64,000 nucleotides of DNA from Novosphingobium sediminis (GCF_007991615.1 NZ_BJYR01000006.1:30435-94434); one strand, 5' to 3'; shown: positions 54,406 to 63,964, counted from the first letter of the stretch. Notes: generated by a model not told the origin, from the sequence alone. Numbers and translations: made by a program.

Positions 54406-55512
54406 TCAGGAATGGTCGATGACGATGCCGTCGATCTCGTTCGCCGCATCCTCGAAGGCATCGACGATCCGTTCGAGGTGCTTGTAGACCTCGCGCTCGA
54501 CCACGAAGCGCAGCGTGTCCGTCGCGCCGGATTCGCGCAGCGCGCGGCGCAGACCGGCGGCGTGGATCTCGTCAGCATGGGCTTCCATGCGCACCAGACG
54601 TTCGGTGAGTTCGTGCAGCCGCGCGCCATTGCGCGCGACATCGCGCAGCAGCGGCACCGCTTCGGCCATGACGCGGGCGGCATCGACGATGATCCCGGCC
54701 ATGTCGCGCATTTCGGGCGCGAAGGTTTTCACCTCGTAGATGCTGATCGCGTTGGCGGCTGCCTGCATCTCGTCGATGGTATCGTCCATCGCCCCGATCA
54801 GGCTGGTGATCGCCCCGCGGTCGAAGGGGGTGAGGAAGGTCTTGCGCACCGTCTGCAGCACCGACCGCGTGATCTCGTCGGCATCGTTCTCACGCTCGAT
54901 GATCTCACGGATGTGATCGCCGCGCGAGGAGCCTTCCTCAAGCAGGCGCGCCATCGCATCGGACGCGGCGAGCACAGTGGTGGCGTGAGCCTCGAACATG
55001 TCGAAGAAGTTGCCCGTACGGGGCAGGAGGCGCTGAAACCAGGCGAACATTGATCCAATCCGTGTGTGCTGCAGGGCGCCACCTAGCACACTCGTGCGCT
55101 GTGTCGCTGCTTTGAATTCAGGTGCGGCGAACGAACGGATGAGGTCGCGCAGATCCGGCTCGTCGACAGCATCCGCCGCCTCGGCAAGGGTGAACCAGCG
55201 CCGCTCGCGCTGGTGCTGTTCCTTCCATGCGGCCAGTTCGCGCGTGACCGCGAGCGGGAATACGTCGACATCGACCATCAGCGACGCGCCGTTGCCGCGC
55301 TTCTTGCGGTAGCGATAGCTGCCGAGCGGCGTGGGGCACGCCGCGCCGACCACGCCCGCTTCCTCTTCCGCCTCGCGAGCGGCGGCGACATGGGGCAGCG
55401 TCGAGGCCATGAGATTGCCCTTGGGAATGACCCAGCGCTTCGTTTCGCGCGAGGTGACAAGCATCACGCGCACCCCGGCATCGGCGGTGACGTCCTCGAA
55501 ACGATAGGGCAA
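54406..55512 (-). CDS. NUDIX hydrolase fused to PhoU-like DUF47 (Pit accessory) protein
   Basis: A single 368-codon frame joins two domains. Residues ~1-130 are a NUDIX hydrolase: VLVTSRETKRW-type strand, WVIPKGNLMASTLPHVAAAR and REAEEEAGV, with the catalytic box somewhat altered (no Glu at the G+6 position). Residues 155-368, from MFAWFQRLLPRTGNFFDMF, are a complete DUF47 protein of the usual ~214 residues. ATG at 55050 could start the second domain separately. The linker looks like former intergenic sequence. The 5' end is also odd: the family start (RQIAALPYR) has ATC at 55530 behind GGGGAG, with an ATG five bases earlier in another frame; TTG at 55512 is the first ordinary start. Confidence 0.85.
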   Translation of the reverse strand: MPYRFEDVTADAGVRVMLVTSRETKRWVIPKGNLMASTLPHVAAAREAEEEAGVVGAACPTPLGSYRYRKKRGNGASLMVDVDVFPLAVTRELAAWKEQHQRERRWFTLAEAADAVDEPDLRDLIRSFAAPEFKAATQRTSVLGGALQHTRIGSMFAWFQRLLPRTGNFFDMFEAHATTVLAASDAMARLLEEGSSRGDHIREIIERENDADEITRSVLQTVRKTFLTPFDRGAITSLIGAMDDTIDEMQAAANAISIYEVKTFAPEMRDMAGIIVDAARVMAEAVPLLRDVARNGARLHELTERLVRMEAHADEIHAAGLRRALRESGATDTLRFVVEREVYKHLERIVDAFEDAANEIDGIVIDHS

Positions 55513-55638
55513 GGCGGCAATCTGTCTGATGGCATGGACTCCCCGGCTGAGCGGCGTTCTCTAGACCATCGGTTGCACGGCAATGCCAGTTTCGTGACTG
55601 GAATTTGACAAGATATCGTCAGATTTCGCGGGAAAAGC

Positions 55639-56931
55639 CTACACGATCCCGGCGCCGAGACCCACCGCTTTGCGTTCCTGCGCCTTGCGGCTGCGATATT
55701 GGCTGAGGCGGTAGGCCTCCAGCACATCGATCGCGCCGCCCGCCTCCATGCGCGCCATGGCAAGTATTGGGGCAACATCAGTGTTGTATGCCCGGCGCAG
55801 CGACTGGAAGGCCATCATCGTGTCGTTGGCTTCCTGCGCCCCATGCAGCGCGGCGCGGTCTACCAGCGCGGCCTTCGCGTAGCACTGGGTGATGGTTTCG
55901 GCGGAGGACAGCATCGATTCAATGGGATCGGTGACGTTGTGCGATTGGTCGATCATGTAGCTGGGGTTGAAGCCGTCGCGGGGGTTGGCTTCGGCCTCGG
56001 CGAGTTCGTTGAAGACGAGGAACAGTTGGTGCGGGTTGATCGAGCCTGAATCGAGGTCGTCATCGCCGTACTTGCTATCGTTGAAGTGGAAGCCGCCCAG
56101 TTTGCCGAAGCGGTGGAGGCGGGCGACGATCTGCTCGATGTTCACGTTGGGCGCATGGTGGCCCAGATCGACGAGGCACTTGGCCCTGGGGCCGAGTTCC
56201 TGCGCGGCGAGGATCGAGGAGCCCCAGTCTGAAATGACGGTGGAGTAGAACGCGGGCTCGAACATCTTGTGTTCCAGCAGCATGCGCCAGTCATCGGGGA
56301 GCGCGGCGTAGATCTTGGCGGCTGCTTCGAGATAGCGATCGAGGCTGCGGCCAAGATCCTGCTGGCCGGGAAAATTGGTGCCGTCGCCGACCCACACAGT
56401 AAGGTCGGTCGAGCCCAGCTGGCGGCCGATTTCGATGCATTCGATGTTGTGATCGACGGCCTGCTGGCGCGTTGCGGCATCCTGCGCGGCGAGCGAGCCG
56501 TTGGCGTAAGTATGCGGCTGGCCGGGCTGGTCCTGGAATGTGTTGGAATTGACCGCATCGAAGCCGAGGCCGAGGGCGGCAGCGTGCTCGCGCAGGGCCT
56601 TGTAATCGCTCACCTTGTCCCACGGGAAGTGGGGGCTGACGCGCGGCGTGGTGCGGCCGAGTTGCTGGATGACGGCGCAATCTTCCAGCTTTTCGTGGAT
56701 ATTGGTGGGTTCGCCGGGGATGGGGAACTTGGCGAAGCGGGTGCCGCCACGGCCAGCGCCCCACGAGGGGACGGCGACAGAGAACCCGGCGACCTTGGCT
56801 TTTACGGCATCGATATCGATCCCGGCGCGGGCGAGCTTGCGGCCGAGCGCGGCATAGTCGTCTTCCAGCGCCGCGAGGTGGGCTGCGTTGCGCTCGGCGA
56901 TCAGGTCGGACGAGATGGGCAATTCGGTCAT
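55639..56931 (-). CDS. rhaI: L-rhamnose isomerase, RhaI type
   Basis: The enzyme converts L-rhamnose to L-rhamnulose. The 430-residue TIM-barrel protein belongs to the Pseudomonas/Rhizobium type. Its metal- and substrate-site blocks are FPWDKVSDYKALREHAAALG, AVNSNTFQDQPGQPHTYANGSL, LTVWVGDGTNFPGQ, WRMLLEHKMFEPAFYSTV, CLVDLGHHAPNVNIEQIVARL, GGFHFNDSKYGDDDLDSGSI and NPSYMIDQSHNVTDP. ATG at 56931 follows GGAATGGAA. It is transcribed in the same direction as the aldolase gene upstream, with an inverted repeat between them. Confidence 0.94.
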   Translation of the reverse strand: MTELPISSDLIAERNAAHLAALEDDYAALGRKLARAGIDIDAVKAKVAGFSVAVPSWGAGRGGTRFAKFPIPGEPTNIHEKLEDCAVIQQLGRTTPRVSPHFPWDKVSDYKALREHAAALGLGFDAVNSNTFQDQPGQPHTYANGSLAAQDAATRQQAVDHNIECIEIGRQLGSTDLTVWVGDGTNFPGQQDLGRSLDRYLEAAAKIYAALPDDWRMLLEHKMFEPAFYSTVISDWGSSILAAQELGPRAKCLVDLGHHAPNVNIEQIVARLHRFGKLGGFHFNDSKYGDDDLDSGSINPHQLFLVFNELAEAEANPRDGFNPSYMIDQSHNVTDPIESMLSSAETITQCYAKAALVDRAALHGAQEANDTMMAFQSLRRAYNTDVAPILAMARMEAGGAIDVLEAYRLSQYRSRKAQERKAVGLGAGIV

Positions 56932-56984
56932 TCCATTCCTTTCTGCCGCTTCCTTGCGGTGCGGGACAATCGCTCTCTTTTTTC

Positions 56985-57123
56985 GTCACCCTGAACTTGT
57001 TTCAGGGTCCATCTCTCCGCAAAACCGGAGCGCAGCTTGTGGCCACTTCGCCTTACGGTTTGCTTGTTTCCGGAAGGAGCAGCGCATGCGGCCCGATGGA
57101 CCCTGAAACAAGTTCAGGGTGAC
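56985..57123. repeat. Inverted repeat between rhaI and rhaD
   Basis: GTCACCCTGAACTTGTTTCA then GGGTCCAT (56985-57012) and its exact inverse ending TTCAGGGTGAC (57096-57123) flank ~83 bases. Each arm is itself partly palindromic. Folding of the whole could attenuate or protect the rhaD-rhaI transcript. Confidence 0.88.
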
Positions 57124-57156
57124 GGGAGCTTTTTGGGGCACGGATGGGTGCGGCCA

Positions 57157-59280
57157 TCAGCGGGTGAACGCCTGCACGTTGCCCGCGTCAACATTGATCA
57201 TGTTGCCGGTGGACTTGGCCGACATTTCGGAGCCCAGCCAGAAGGCGGCTTCGGCGATGTCTTCCGGCAGCACGTCGCGCTTCAGCAGCGAGCGATTGCG
57301 GTAGTGGGCTTCGAGTTCCTCGCCGGCGTCGATCTTGTTCGAGGCGGCGCGTTCCTTGCGCCAGTCGCCGTCCCAGATCTTGCTGCCCTTGATGACCGCA
57401 TCGGGATTGACGACGTTGACCCGGATGCCTTCCGGCGCACCTTCGAGTGCGAGGCAGCGCGCGAGATGATTGGCAGCGGCCTTGGCGGAGGCATAGGCGG
57501 AGGCCCCGGCGGCGGCGGCGACGGCGTTCTTCGAGCCGATGAACACCACGGAGGTGCCGCCCTGCTCCTTCATGCGTTTGAGCAGGCCCCATGCGTGTTT
57601 GGCGGTGAGGAAATAGCCTTGCGCGAGCACATCGAAATTGCGGTTCCAAAGTTCGACCGTGGTCTGCTCGATGGCGGCGGAGCTTGCGATGCCTGCATTT
57701 GCGACAAGCACATCCAGCCCGCCGAATTCGCGTGCGGTGTAGGCGAAGGTGGCCGCAACTTGCGCTTCGTCGGTCACGTCGCATTGGGCCGCGCGGACGA
57801 CATCCTTGCCGAACTGCGCGGCGAAACCGGCACGCACTTCCTCTGCCGCAGCCCCGTCCCGGTCGGCGAGGACCACGCAGGCCCCTTCGCGCAGGAAACG
57901 GGCTGCGGTGGCGGCTCCGATGCCGCCTGCGCCGCCGGTTACGAGCGCGATCTTGCCGACCATGGGTTTGGGCGCGGGCATGCGCTGGAGCTTGGCTTCT
58001 TCGAGGAGCCAGTACTCGATGTCGAAGGCTTCCTGTTCGTCGAGCGCGATGTACTGGCCGATGGCTTCGGCGCCGCGCATGACGTTGATGGCGTTGCCGT
58101 AGAATTCGCCGGCAAGGCGCGCGGTGGTCTTGTCGGTGGCGAAAGTGATGCGGCCAACGCCGGGGACGAGGACGACGACCGGGTTGGGATCGCGCATGGC
58201 GGGGGAATTAGGGCGCTTGCAGCGCTCGTAGTAGGCCGCATACATCGCCCGGTAGTCGGCGAGCTGCTGCGCGAGGTAGGCGTCGTCGGTGAGGCGCGCG
58301 GGGTCCAGCGTGAGGGGCGCGATCTTGGTGCGCAGGAAGTGATCGGGGCACGAGGTGCCGAGCGCGGCGAGGCGCTGGAAGTCTGCGCTGCCAGTGAACT
58401 CGAGCGCTTCGGCGTCGTCGGAGAAATGGCCGAGCTTGCGGCGCGCGCCGGTCATCAAGCCGCGCAGGCGGGGCATGAGATCGGCGGCGATCTGGGCGCG
58501 GTTCGGGTTTGGCGCGGTGATCTGGCCGCCGAATGCGGGCTTTGCGGCCATCGCGGCGTTCAGGTGGCGCGCGGCGTCTGCGATCAGGCTGATGGTGTGT
58601 TCGTAGGCGGCCTTGGCGGTATCGGCCCAGCAGATGATCCCGTGGCCGGCGAGCATGACGCCTTGGACGTGGGGATTGGCGCGGACATAATCGCGCAGCA
58701 TCACGCCGAGGGTGTAGCCGGGGCGCTTCCACGGGAGCCAGCCGATCTTGCCGCCCCAGATCGCCTGCGTCGCAGCCTCACCGCCCGAGCTTGCCGCGAG
58801 CGCAATGATCGCATCCGGGTGAACGTGATCGACATGCGCGAAGGGGAGCAGCGAATGCAGCGGGGTGTCGATGGAGGCGGCGCGCCCGTTCAGGTTGAAG
58901 GTGCAATGGGGGAGGAAGCCGACCATCTTGTCGTCGTCATCCGGCCCCGAATAGTGCGCTTCGAGGGCGAGCAGCTTGTCCTGATAGAGCGTGGAGAAGC
59001 CATCGAGCTTCATCGAGCCGATATCGCCGCCCGAGCCCTTGACCCAGAGGACGGGGACTTCCGCGCCGGTCAGCGGATCGGTGCCGGTGAGCTTGGCCGA
59101 GGTATTGCCGCCGCCGAAGTTGGTGACGGTGAGATCGCTGCCGAGGAGGTTTGAACGATAGAGCAGGAGCTCCTCCGGGCGCAGCGTGGCGGCATGCGCA
59201 TCGTCCCAGCGGCTGGTGGGCACTGCGAAGGGAATGGCATGGGGGGGAATCGCGGGGACAACTGGCGTATGGGCGTTCAT
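57157..59280 (-). CDS. rhaD: Bifunctional rhamnulose-1-phosphate aldolase/short-chain dehydrogenase
   Basis: The 707-residue protein joins a class II aldolase domain (~20-430; NFGGGNTSAKL, GSGGDIGSM, HVDHVHPDAIIALAAS and LAGHGIICW with metal-binding His) to a short-chain dehydrogenase (~465-707; ALVTGGAGGIGAATAARFL, NAGIAS, catalytic ASAYASAKAAANHLAR). The aldolase splits rhamnulose-1-phosphate into DHAP and L-lactaldehyde, and the dehydrogenase oxidises lactaldehyde to L-lactate, matching the lldD gene of this cluster. ATG at 59280 follows AGAGGATG; the open frame extends upstream without similarity. It is divergent from the kinase. Confidence 0.95.
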   Translation of the reverse strand: MNAHTPVVPAIPPHAIPFAVPTSRWDDAHAATLRPEELLLYRSNLLGSDLTVTNFGGGNTSAKLTGTDPLTGAEVPVLWVKGSGGDIGSMKLDGFSTLYQDKLLALEAHYSGPDDDDKMVGFLPHCTFNLNGRAASIDTPLHSLLPFAHVDHVHPDAIIALAASSGGEAATQAIWGGKIGWLPWKRPGYTLGVMLRDYVRANPHVQGVMLAGHGIICWADTAKAAYEHTISLIADAARHLNAAMAAKPAFGGQITAPNPNRAQIAADLMPRLRGLMTGARRKLGHFSDDAEALEFTGSADFQRLAALGTSCPDHFLRTKIAPLTLDPARLTDDAYLAQQLADYRAMYAAYYERCKRPNSPAMRDPNPVVVLVPGVGRITFATDKTTARLAGEFYGNAINVMRGAEAIGQYIALDEQEAFDIEYWLLEEAKLQRMPAPKPMVGKIALVTGGAGGIGAATAARFLREGACVVLADRDGAAAEEVRAGFAAQFGKDVVRAAQCDVTDEAQVAATFAYTAREFGGLDVLVANAGIASSAAIEQTTVELWNRNFDVLAQGYFLTAKHAWGLLKRMKEQGGTSVVFIGSKNAVAAAAGASAYASAKAAANHLARCLALEGAPEGIRVNVVNPDAVIKGSKIWDGDWRKERAASNKIDAGEELEAHYRNRSLLKRDVLPEDIAEAAFWLGSEMSAKSTGNMINVDAGNVQAFTR

Positions 59281-59339
59281 GGCATCCTCTGGGCGGCAAA
59301 AAAGAGCTGCGCTTGGCGAGCCTGCTAACATTTTTACTG

Positions 59340-59373
59340 GAAACGATCAATATTGATTGATAATGATCGTTTC
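59340..59373. promoter_or_regulatory. Divergent operator of the rhamnose cluster
   Basis: GAAACGATCA (59340-59349) and TGATCGTTTC (59364-59373) are perfect inverted arms around 14 bases. A second perfect palindrome, ATCAATATTGAT (59346-59357), overlaps the left arm. The site lies in an AT-rich patch between rhaD and rhaK, so one regulator could control both directions. The DeoR-family protein at the end of the cluster is the natural candidate. Confidence 0.82.
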
Positions 59374-59400
59374 AGAGAACACGCAAACGGGAGATCGGCG

Positions 59401-60756
59401 CTGACTAACGGCGCTTTCATCGTGATCGATCTGGGCAAGACGCTGGCCAAGGTTTCCCTGTGGGACCACGCCGGACGGCGGATTGCCATGCGCACGCGGC
59501 CCAATGCAGCGGCGGGTGACGCGCTCTATGTGGCGGGCATATCCGATTGGCTGATCGAGGCGCTGGGCGCGTTTGCGGCGCATCCGGTGGAAGCGATTGT
59601 GCCGGTGGGGCATGGCGCGGGCGTGGCGGCGCTGCGCGGCGCTGCGCTGGCTTTTGCGCCGTTGGACTATGAGGCCGAGATCCCGGCGGCGACCATGGCG
59701 CGCTATCGTGCGGCGCGGGATCCCTTTGCGGTGACGGGCTCCCCCGCCCTGCCCCACGGGCTGAACCTTGGCGCGCAGCTGTGGTGGCTGGAGGAGCGCG
59801 GCTTGCTGGAGGGCACGACACTGCTGCCTTGGGCGCAGTATTGGGCGTGTTTCCTGAGCGGCGCGGCTGTGAGCGAAGTGAGTTCGCTGGGGTGCCATAC
59901 CGACTTGTGGGCACCGGCGGCGGGCGGGTTTTCGCCGCTGGCAGAGCGGATGGGCTGGGCGGAGCGGTTTGCGCCGGTGGGGGATGCGTCGGCCGTGGTG
60001 GGCACGCTGAAGCCCGAAATTGTGGCGGCGACAGGGCTTTCGCCGAAGGTGCACGTGCTGGCAGGGCTGCATGATTCCAATGCGGCGCTGCATGCGGCGC
60101 GCGGGTTTGCCGAAGTGGCAGACCGGGAAGCGACGGTGCTTTCGACCGGAACGTGGTTCGTCGCCATGCGGCGGCCGCTGGGCGATGCACCGGTGCTGCC
60201 GGAAGGGCGCGACTGTCTGGTCAACGTCGATGTCGACGGGCGTGCGGTGCCTTCGGCGCGGTTCATGGGCGGGCGGGAGATCGAACTCGCAGCGCAGGGT
60301 GCGCGGGTCGATGATCCGGCTGAGCAGGCGGAACTGGTGGCCGCCGTGCCGGGGCTGCTGGCGAGCGGCACCATGCTGCTACCGACTTTGGCGCCGGGCT
60401 GCGGGCCGTTTCCGGATCGGGCGGCGCGGTGGATCGGTGAGCCGGGAGACCGGCGCGCGGCGGCGTGTCTCTATGCGGCGCTGATGGCGGATGCGGCGCT
60501 AGACTTGATCGGGACGCGCGAGACGCTGGTGGTCGAGGGGCGCTTTGCGGGGGCAGACGTGTTTGTGCGGGCGCTGGCAGGGCTGCGGCCGGATTGCCGC
60601 GTGCTGGTGGCGGATGGCCCGTGCGATGCCGCATTCGGCGCGCTGCGGCTGATCGAGCCGGGGCTGGCGCCAGCCGCCTCGTTGCGGCAGGTGGAGCCGC
60701 TGGCCGGCGATCTCGAAGCCTATCGTGCGCGCTGGCGGATGGAGACTGGCCAGTGA
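59401..60756 (+). CDS. rhaK: Rhamnulokinase (FGGY family)
   Basis: The kinase phosphorylates L-rhamnulose for the aldolase. It is an FGGY/actin-fold protein with [14 protein letters not shown] (phosphate-1 region), [41 protein letters not shown] and [20 protein letters not shown]. Start: CTG at 59401 has GGGAGA six bases upstream and gives the usual distance to the first motif (451 residues). TTG at 59353 lies inside the operator, and GTG at 59422 would trim the first strand. The stop overlaps the next start (GTGA). Confidence 0.88.
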   Translation: MTNGAFIVIDLGKTLAKVSLWDHAGRRIAMRTRPNAAAGDALYVAGISDWLIEALGAFAAHPVEAIVPVGHGAGVAALRGAALAFAPLDYEAEIPAATMARYRAARDPFAVTGSPALPHGLNLGAQLWWLEERGLLEGTTLLPWAQYWACFLSGAAVSEVSSLGCHTDLWAPAAGGFSPLAERMGWAERFAPVGDASAVVGTLKPEIVAATGLSPKVHVLAGLHDSNAALHAARGFAEVADREATVLSTGTWFVAMRRPLGDAPVLPEGRDCLVNVDVDGRAVPSARFMGGREIELAAQGARVDDPAEQAELVAAVPGLLASGTMLLPTLAPGCGPFPDRAARWIGEPGDRRAAACLYAALMADAALDLIGTRETLVVEGRFAGADVFVRALAGLRPDCRVLVADGPCDAAFGALRLIEPGLAPAASLRQVEPLAGDLEAYRARWRMETGQ

Positions 60757-61898
60757 TCATTGCCAATATCGCCGACTTTCGCGAAGCCGCGCGGCGGCGG
60801 CTGCCGCACTTCCTGTTCGAGTACCTCGATGGCGGGTCCTACGCCGAAGAGACGTTGCGGCGGAACGTGAGCGATCTGGCGGGGATTGCGCTGCGCCAGC
60901 GGGTGCTGGCCGATGTGGCGGATATCGACCTTTCGGCAGAGCTGTTTGGCCAATCCATGGCGATGCCGGTTGCGCTCGCCCCGATTGGCCTTGCCGGGAT
61001 GAACGCGCGGCGCGGCGAAGTTCAGGCGCTGCGGGCGGCGGAGGCGGCGGGGGTGCCGTTCACGCTTTCGACAGTGTCCGTCTGTCCTTTGGGTGAAGTG
61101 GCAGCTGCTGCCAGCAAACCCTTTTGGTTCCAGCTTTACATGATCCGCGACCGGGGCTTCATGCGCGAACTGCTGGTGCAGGCGCGCGAGGCGCAATGCT
61201 CAGCGCTGGTGTTTACGGTGGACATGCCGGTGCCGGGGAGCCGCTACCGCGATGTGCGGTCCGGGCTTGCCGGCGCGGCAGGGCCGATGGGCGCGATGCG
61301 GCGGTTTGCGCAAGCGGCGATGCGGCCTGCGTGGGCGTGGAATGTCGGCCTCAGGGGCCGCCCGCACCATCTGGGCAATATCGCGCCGGTGCTGAAGGGG
61401 CGGACGGGGCTGGAGGATTTCTTCGCGTGGATGCGGGGGAATTTCGATCCGGCGATCCATTGGCGCGACCTCGATTTCATCCGCAGTGAGTGGTCTGGGC
61501 CGCTGATCCTGAAGGGTATTCTCGATCCCGAGGATGCGCGTCAGGCGGCAGATGTCGGCGCGGACGGGATCGTGGTTTCCAATCATGGCGGGCGGCAATT
61601 GGACGGCGTGCTTTCGACCGCGCGCGCCTTGCCGCCAATTGCCGATGCGGTGGGAGACCGGCTGACCGTGCTGGCCGATGGCGGCGTACGATCAGGGCTC
61701 GATGTGGTGCGGATGCTGGCGCTGGGCGCGAAGGGCGTGCTGCTCGGGCGGGCCTGGGCCTTTGCGCTGGCGGCGGGCGGCGAAGCGGGCGTGGCGAAGA
61801 TGCTGCGCCTGATCGACGCGGAAATGCGCGTGGCGATGGCGCTGACGGGCGTGACCCGGGTCAGCCAGATCAGCCCGGACAATCTAGTGAGGGGATAA
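60753..61898 (+). CDS. lldD: FMN-dependent L-lactate dehydrogenase
   Basis: The enzyme oxidises L-lactate to pyruvate at the membrane. The 381-residue TIM-barrel protein has [106 protein letters not shown] with the catalytic His, and [33 protein letters not shown] at 60753 overlaps the kinase stop. Its presence in this operon closes the route from lactaldehyde to pyruvate. Confidence 0.93.
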   Translation: MIIANIADFREAARRRLPHFLFEYLDGGSYAEETLRRNVSDLAGIALRQRVLADVADIDLSAELFGQSMAMPVALAPIGLAGMNARRGEVQALRAAEAAGVPFTLSTVSVCPLGEVAAAASKPFWFQLYMIRDRGFMRELLVQAREAQCSALVFTVDMPVPGSRYRDVRSGLAGAAGPMGAMRRFAQAAMRPAWAWNVGLRGRPHHLGNIAPVLKGRTGLEDFFAWMRGNFDPAIHWRDLDFIRSEWSGPLILKGILDPEDARQAADVGADGIVVSNHGGRQLDGVLSTARALPPIADAVGDRLTVLADGGVRSGLDVVRMLALGAKGVLLGRAWAFALAAGGEAGVAKMLRLIDAEMRVAMALTGVTRVSQISPDNLVRG

Positions 61899-61901
61899 GT
61901 T

Positions 61902-63143
61902 TTGACGGCACAGCAGCACCATTGGCGCGATACGATCCTTGCGGGGCTCGCGAACTATATCGATGCGGGTTCGATCGTGGCGGGATCGGTGGCGCTGGCG
62001 CTGTGGCAGGAGCATTACCACCTCTCGCCGGGGTTTCTGGGGCTGATCGGCGCGTTTGGTCCGAATGCCATCGGTGCGGGGATCGGCGCGCTTATCGGCG
62101 GCATCCTGTGTGACCGGCTGGGGCGCAAGACGATCTACCAGTGGGACATGCTGATCTACGCGGCAGGCATGGCGCTGCTGGTGTTTGCGGTCGCGCCGTG
62201 GATGATCGTGGCCGGGTTCCTGATCGTGGGGCTGGCAGTAGGCGCGGACATTCCCGCTTCGTGGTCGCTGATTGCAGAAGGTGCGCCAGACGGGCAGCGG
62301 GCACGGCATTCCGGCATGGCGCAAGTGCTGTGGTATCTGGGGCCGGTGGTGGTGCTGCTGATGAGCCTTGCGCTGACCGGGCTGGGCGAACTCGGCGCGC
62401 GGATCGTGTTTGCGCACCTGCTGGTGATCGCGGTCGCGCTGACGTTCCTGCGTTCGCGCATGGCGGAATCGGTGAAGTGGAAAGAAGCGCAGGCCTCCGG
62501 CGCGAAGCGGCCGCCGATATCCTCGCTGCTGCGGGGCAAGCACCTCGCATCGATCCTGGGCCTTGTCGGCATGTATGGCTTCTGGAACCTGTGGGCGGGG
62601 ACCAACGGGTTCTTCTTCCCCTATATCCTGCGCACCGTGGGCGCGGCGACGCAGGCGCAGGCGGTGGCGATCCAGGCCTTGAGCTTTGCCATTGGCATGG
62701 CCTCCATCGGCCTCGTGTTCATGCAGTTGGCGGACCGAGTGAACCAGCGGACGCTGTTTGCGATTTCGGCGGTGGTGCAGGTGATCGGCATGGGGCTGCT
62801 GGTGGTGTTCCCGCTGACGATCCCGGTCGCGCTGCTCTATGTGTTCCTGCTGCAATTCGGCGGCGGGTTTGGCGCGCAGAGCTTTTTCCAGCTGTGGAGC
62901 GCGGAGCAGTTTCCGACCATGCTGCGTTCAACCGCGCAGGGCATCTGCTTTGCCATCGTTCGCGTGAGCCTTGGCGTGTTCAGCCTTGTGGTGCCGGTGC
63001 TGACGGCTACGGGGTTCACCACGCTGGCGCTGATCCTGACGGGGTTCCTTGTAGTGAGCGGCGTGATCGGCTTTGCGTGGGCGCCGCGCAACGAGGGCAA
63101 AAGCCTTGAACAACTCGAGGCCGAACGGCATGACGGTTTCTGA
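61902..63143 (+). CDS. MFS sugar transporter, probable L-rhamnose permease
   Basis: A 413-residue major facilitator with 12 membrane segments. It has the loop 2-3 signature GGILCDRLGRKTIYQWDML, the central cytoplasmic loop (SRMAESVKWKEAQ), and a late AEQFPTMLRSTAQGICFAIVR typical of sugar/SP-type porters. TTG at 61902 follows AGGGGATAAG and lies four bases after lldD. Substrate assignment to rhamnose is from operon context only. Confidence 0.88.
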   Translation: MTAQQHHWRDTILAGLANYIDAGSIVAGSVALALWQEHYHLSPGFLGLIGAFGPNAIGAGIGALIGGILCDRLGRKTIYQWDMLIYAAGMALLVFAVAPWMIVAGFLIVGLAVGADIPASWSLIAEGAPDGQRARHSGMAQVLWYLGPVVVLLMSLALTGLGELGARIVFAHLLVIAVALTFLRSRMAESVKWKEAQASGAKRPPISSLLRGKHLASILGLVGMYGFWNLWAGTNGFFFPYILRTVGAATQAQAVAIQALSFAIGMASIGLVFMQLADRVNQRTLFAISAVVQVIGMGLLVVFPLTIPVALLYVFLLQFGGGFGAQSFFQLWSAEQFPTMLRSTAQGICFAIVRVSLGVFSLVVPVLTATGFTTLALILTGFLVVSGVIGFAWAPRNEGKSLEQLEAERHDGF

Positions 63144-63166
63144 TTGAATCCGATCAGGGGGCCAAG

Positions 63167-63943
63167 GTGCACGCCGCAGAACGCGAAAAGGTGATTGTCG
63201 AGGCGATGCGGGGCACCGGCTTCGTCACCTATCGCGAACTGGAGGCGATGCTCGATGCCTCCCCCGCGACGATCAGGCGCGATCTCGCGCGGCTGGAGGA
63301 TCTGGGCCAGATCGTGCGCGTGCATGGCGGGGCGAAGCTGCCAAGCGATGGCGCGCGCGGGCCGGTGCTGCAACTGGCGGGCATGCCGTTCGACCAATCG
63401 ATCAACCGCAACATGGCTGCAAAGCGCGCCATCGGGGCAGCGGCGGCGGCGCGGTGCGAGCCGGGCGAAGGCGTGATGATCGACGGCGGCACGACAACCT
63501 TGCAGATGTGCCCGCACCTCGCCGGGCTTGGCCTGCAGGTGCTGACCAATTCGCTCCACATCGTGAACGCGCTGCTACCGCAGGCGGGCACGCGCATTCT
63601 GGTGCCTTCGGGCACGGTGTTTCGCGAGCAGAACATCATTCTGGCGGCAGCAGGCGAGGAATCGATGCCGCGCTTCCACGCGCCCAAGCTGTTCATGGGC
63701 GCGGCGTCGGTCGGGCCGCAGGGCGTGATGCAGCAGGACGTGGTTTTGGTGGCGGCGGAACGGCGGCTGATCGACCGGGCGGAGCAGGTGATCCTGCTGG
63801 TGGATTCGGCGAAGTTTGCCAGCGGTTCGGGGACGATTGTTTGCGGACTGGATGAAGTGGATGTGCTGGTGACGGACGCGGGGATTGCGCCGGAACACGC
63901 CGCGATGGTGAAGGCGGCGGGGGTGGAACTGGTGGTGGCCTGA
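63167..63943 (+). CDS. DeoR/GlpR-family transcriptional regulator
   Basis: A 258-residue repressor: N-terminal winged helix (REKVIVEAMRGTGFVTYRELEAMLDASPATIRRDLARLEDLG), then the phosphosugar-binding DeoRC domain with VMIDGGTTTLQM, LTNSLHIVNALL, GMGAASV-like FMGAASVGPQG and LLVDSAKF. GTG at 63167 follows GGGGGCCAAGG. It is the last gene of the operon and probably binds the operator between rhaD and rhaK, released by a pathway sugar phosphate. Confidence 0.93.
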   Translation: MHAAEREKVIVEAMRGTGFVTYRELEAMLDASPATIRRDLARLEDLGQIVRVHGGAKLPSDGARGPVLQLAGMPFDQSINRNMAAKRAIGAAAAARCEPGEGVMIDGGTTTLQMCPHLAGLGLQVLTNSLHIVNALLPQAGTRILVPSGTVFREQNIILAAAGEESMPRFHAPKLFMGAASVGPQGVMQQDVVLVAAERRLIDRAEQVILLVDSAKFASGSGTIVCGLDEVDVLVTDAGIAPEHAAMVKAAGVELVVA

Positions 63944-63964
63944 TCCCGAGGGTGTGTTTGGGCG

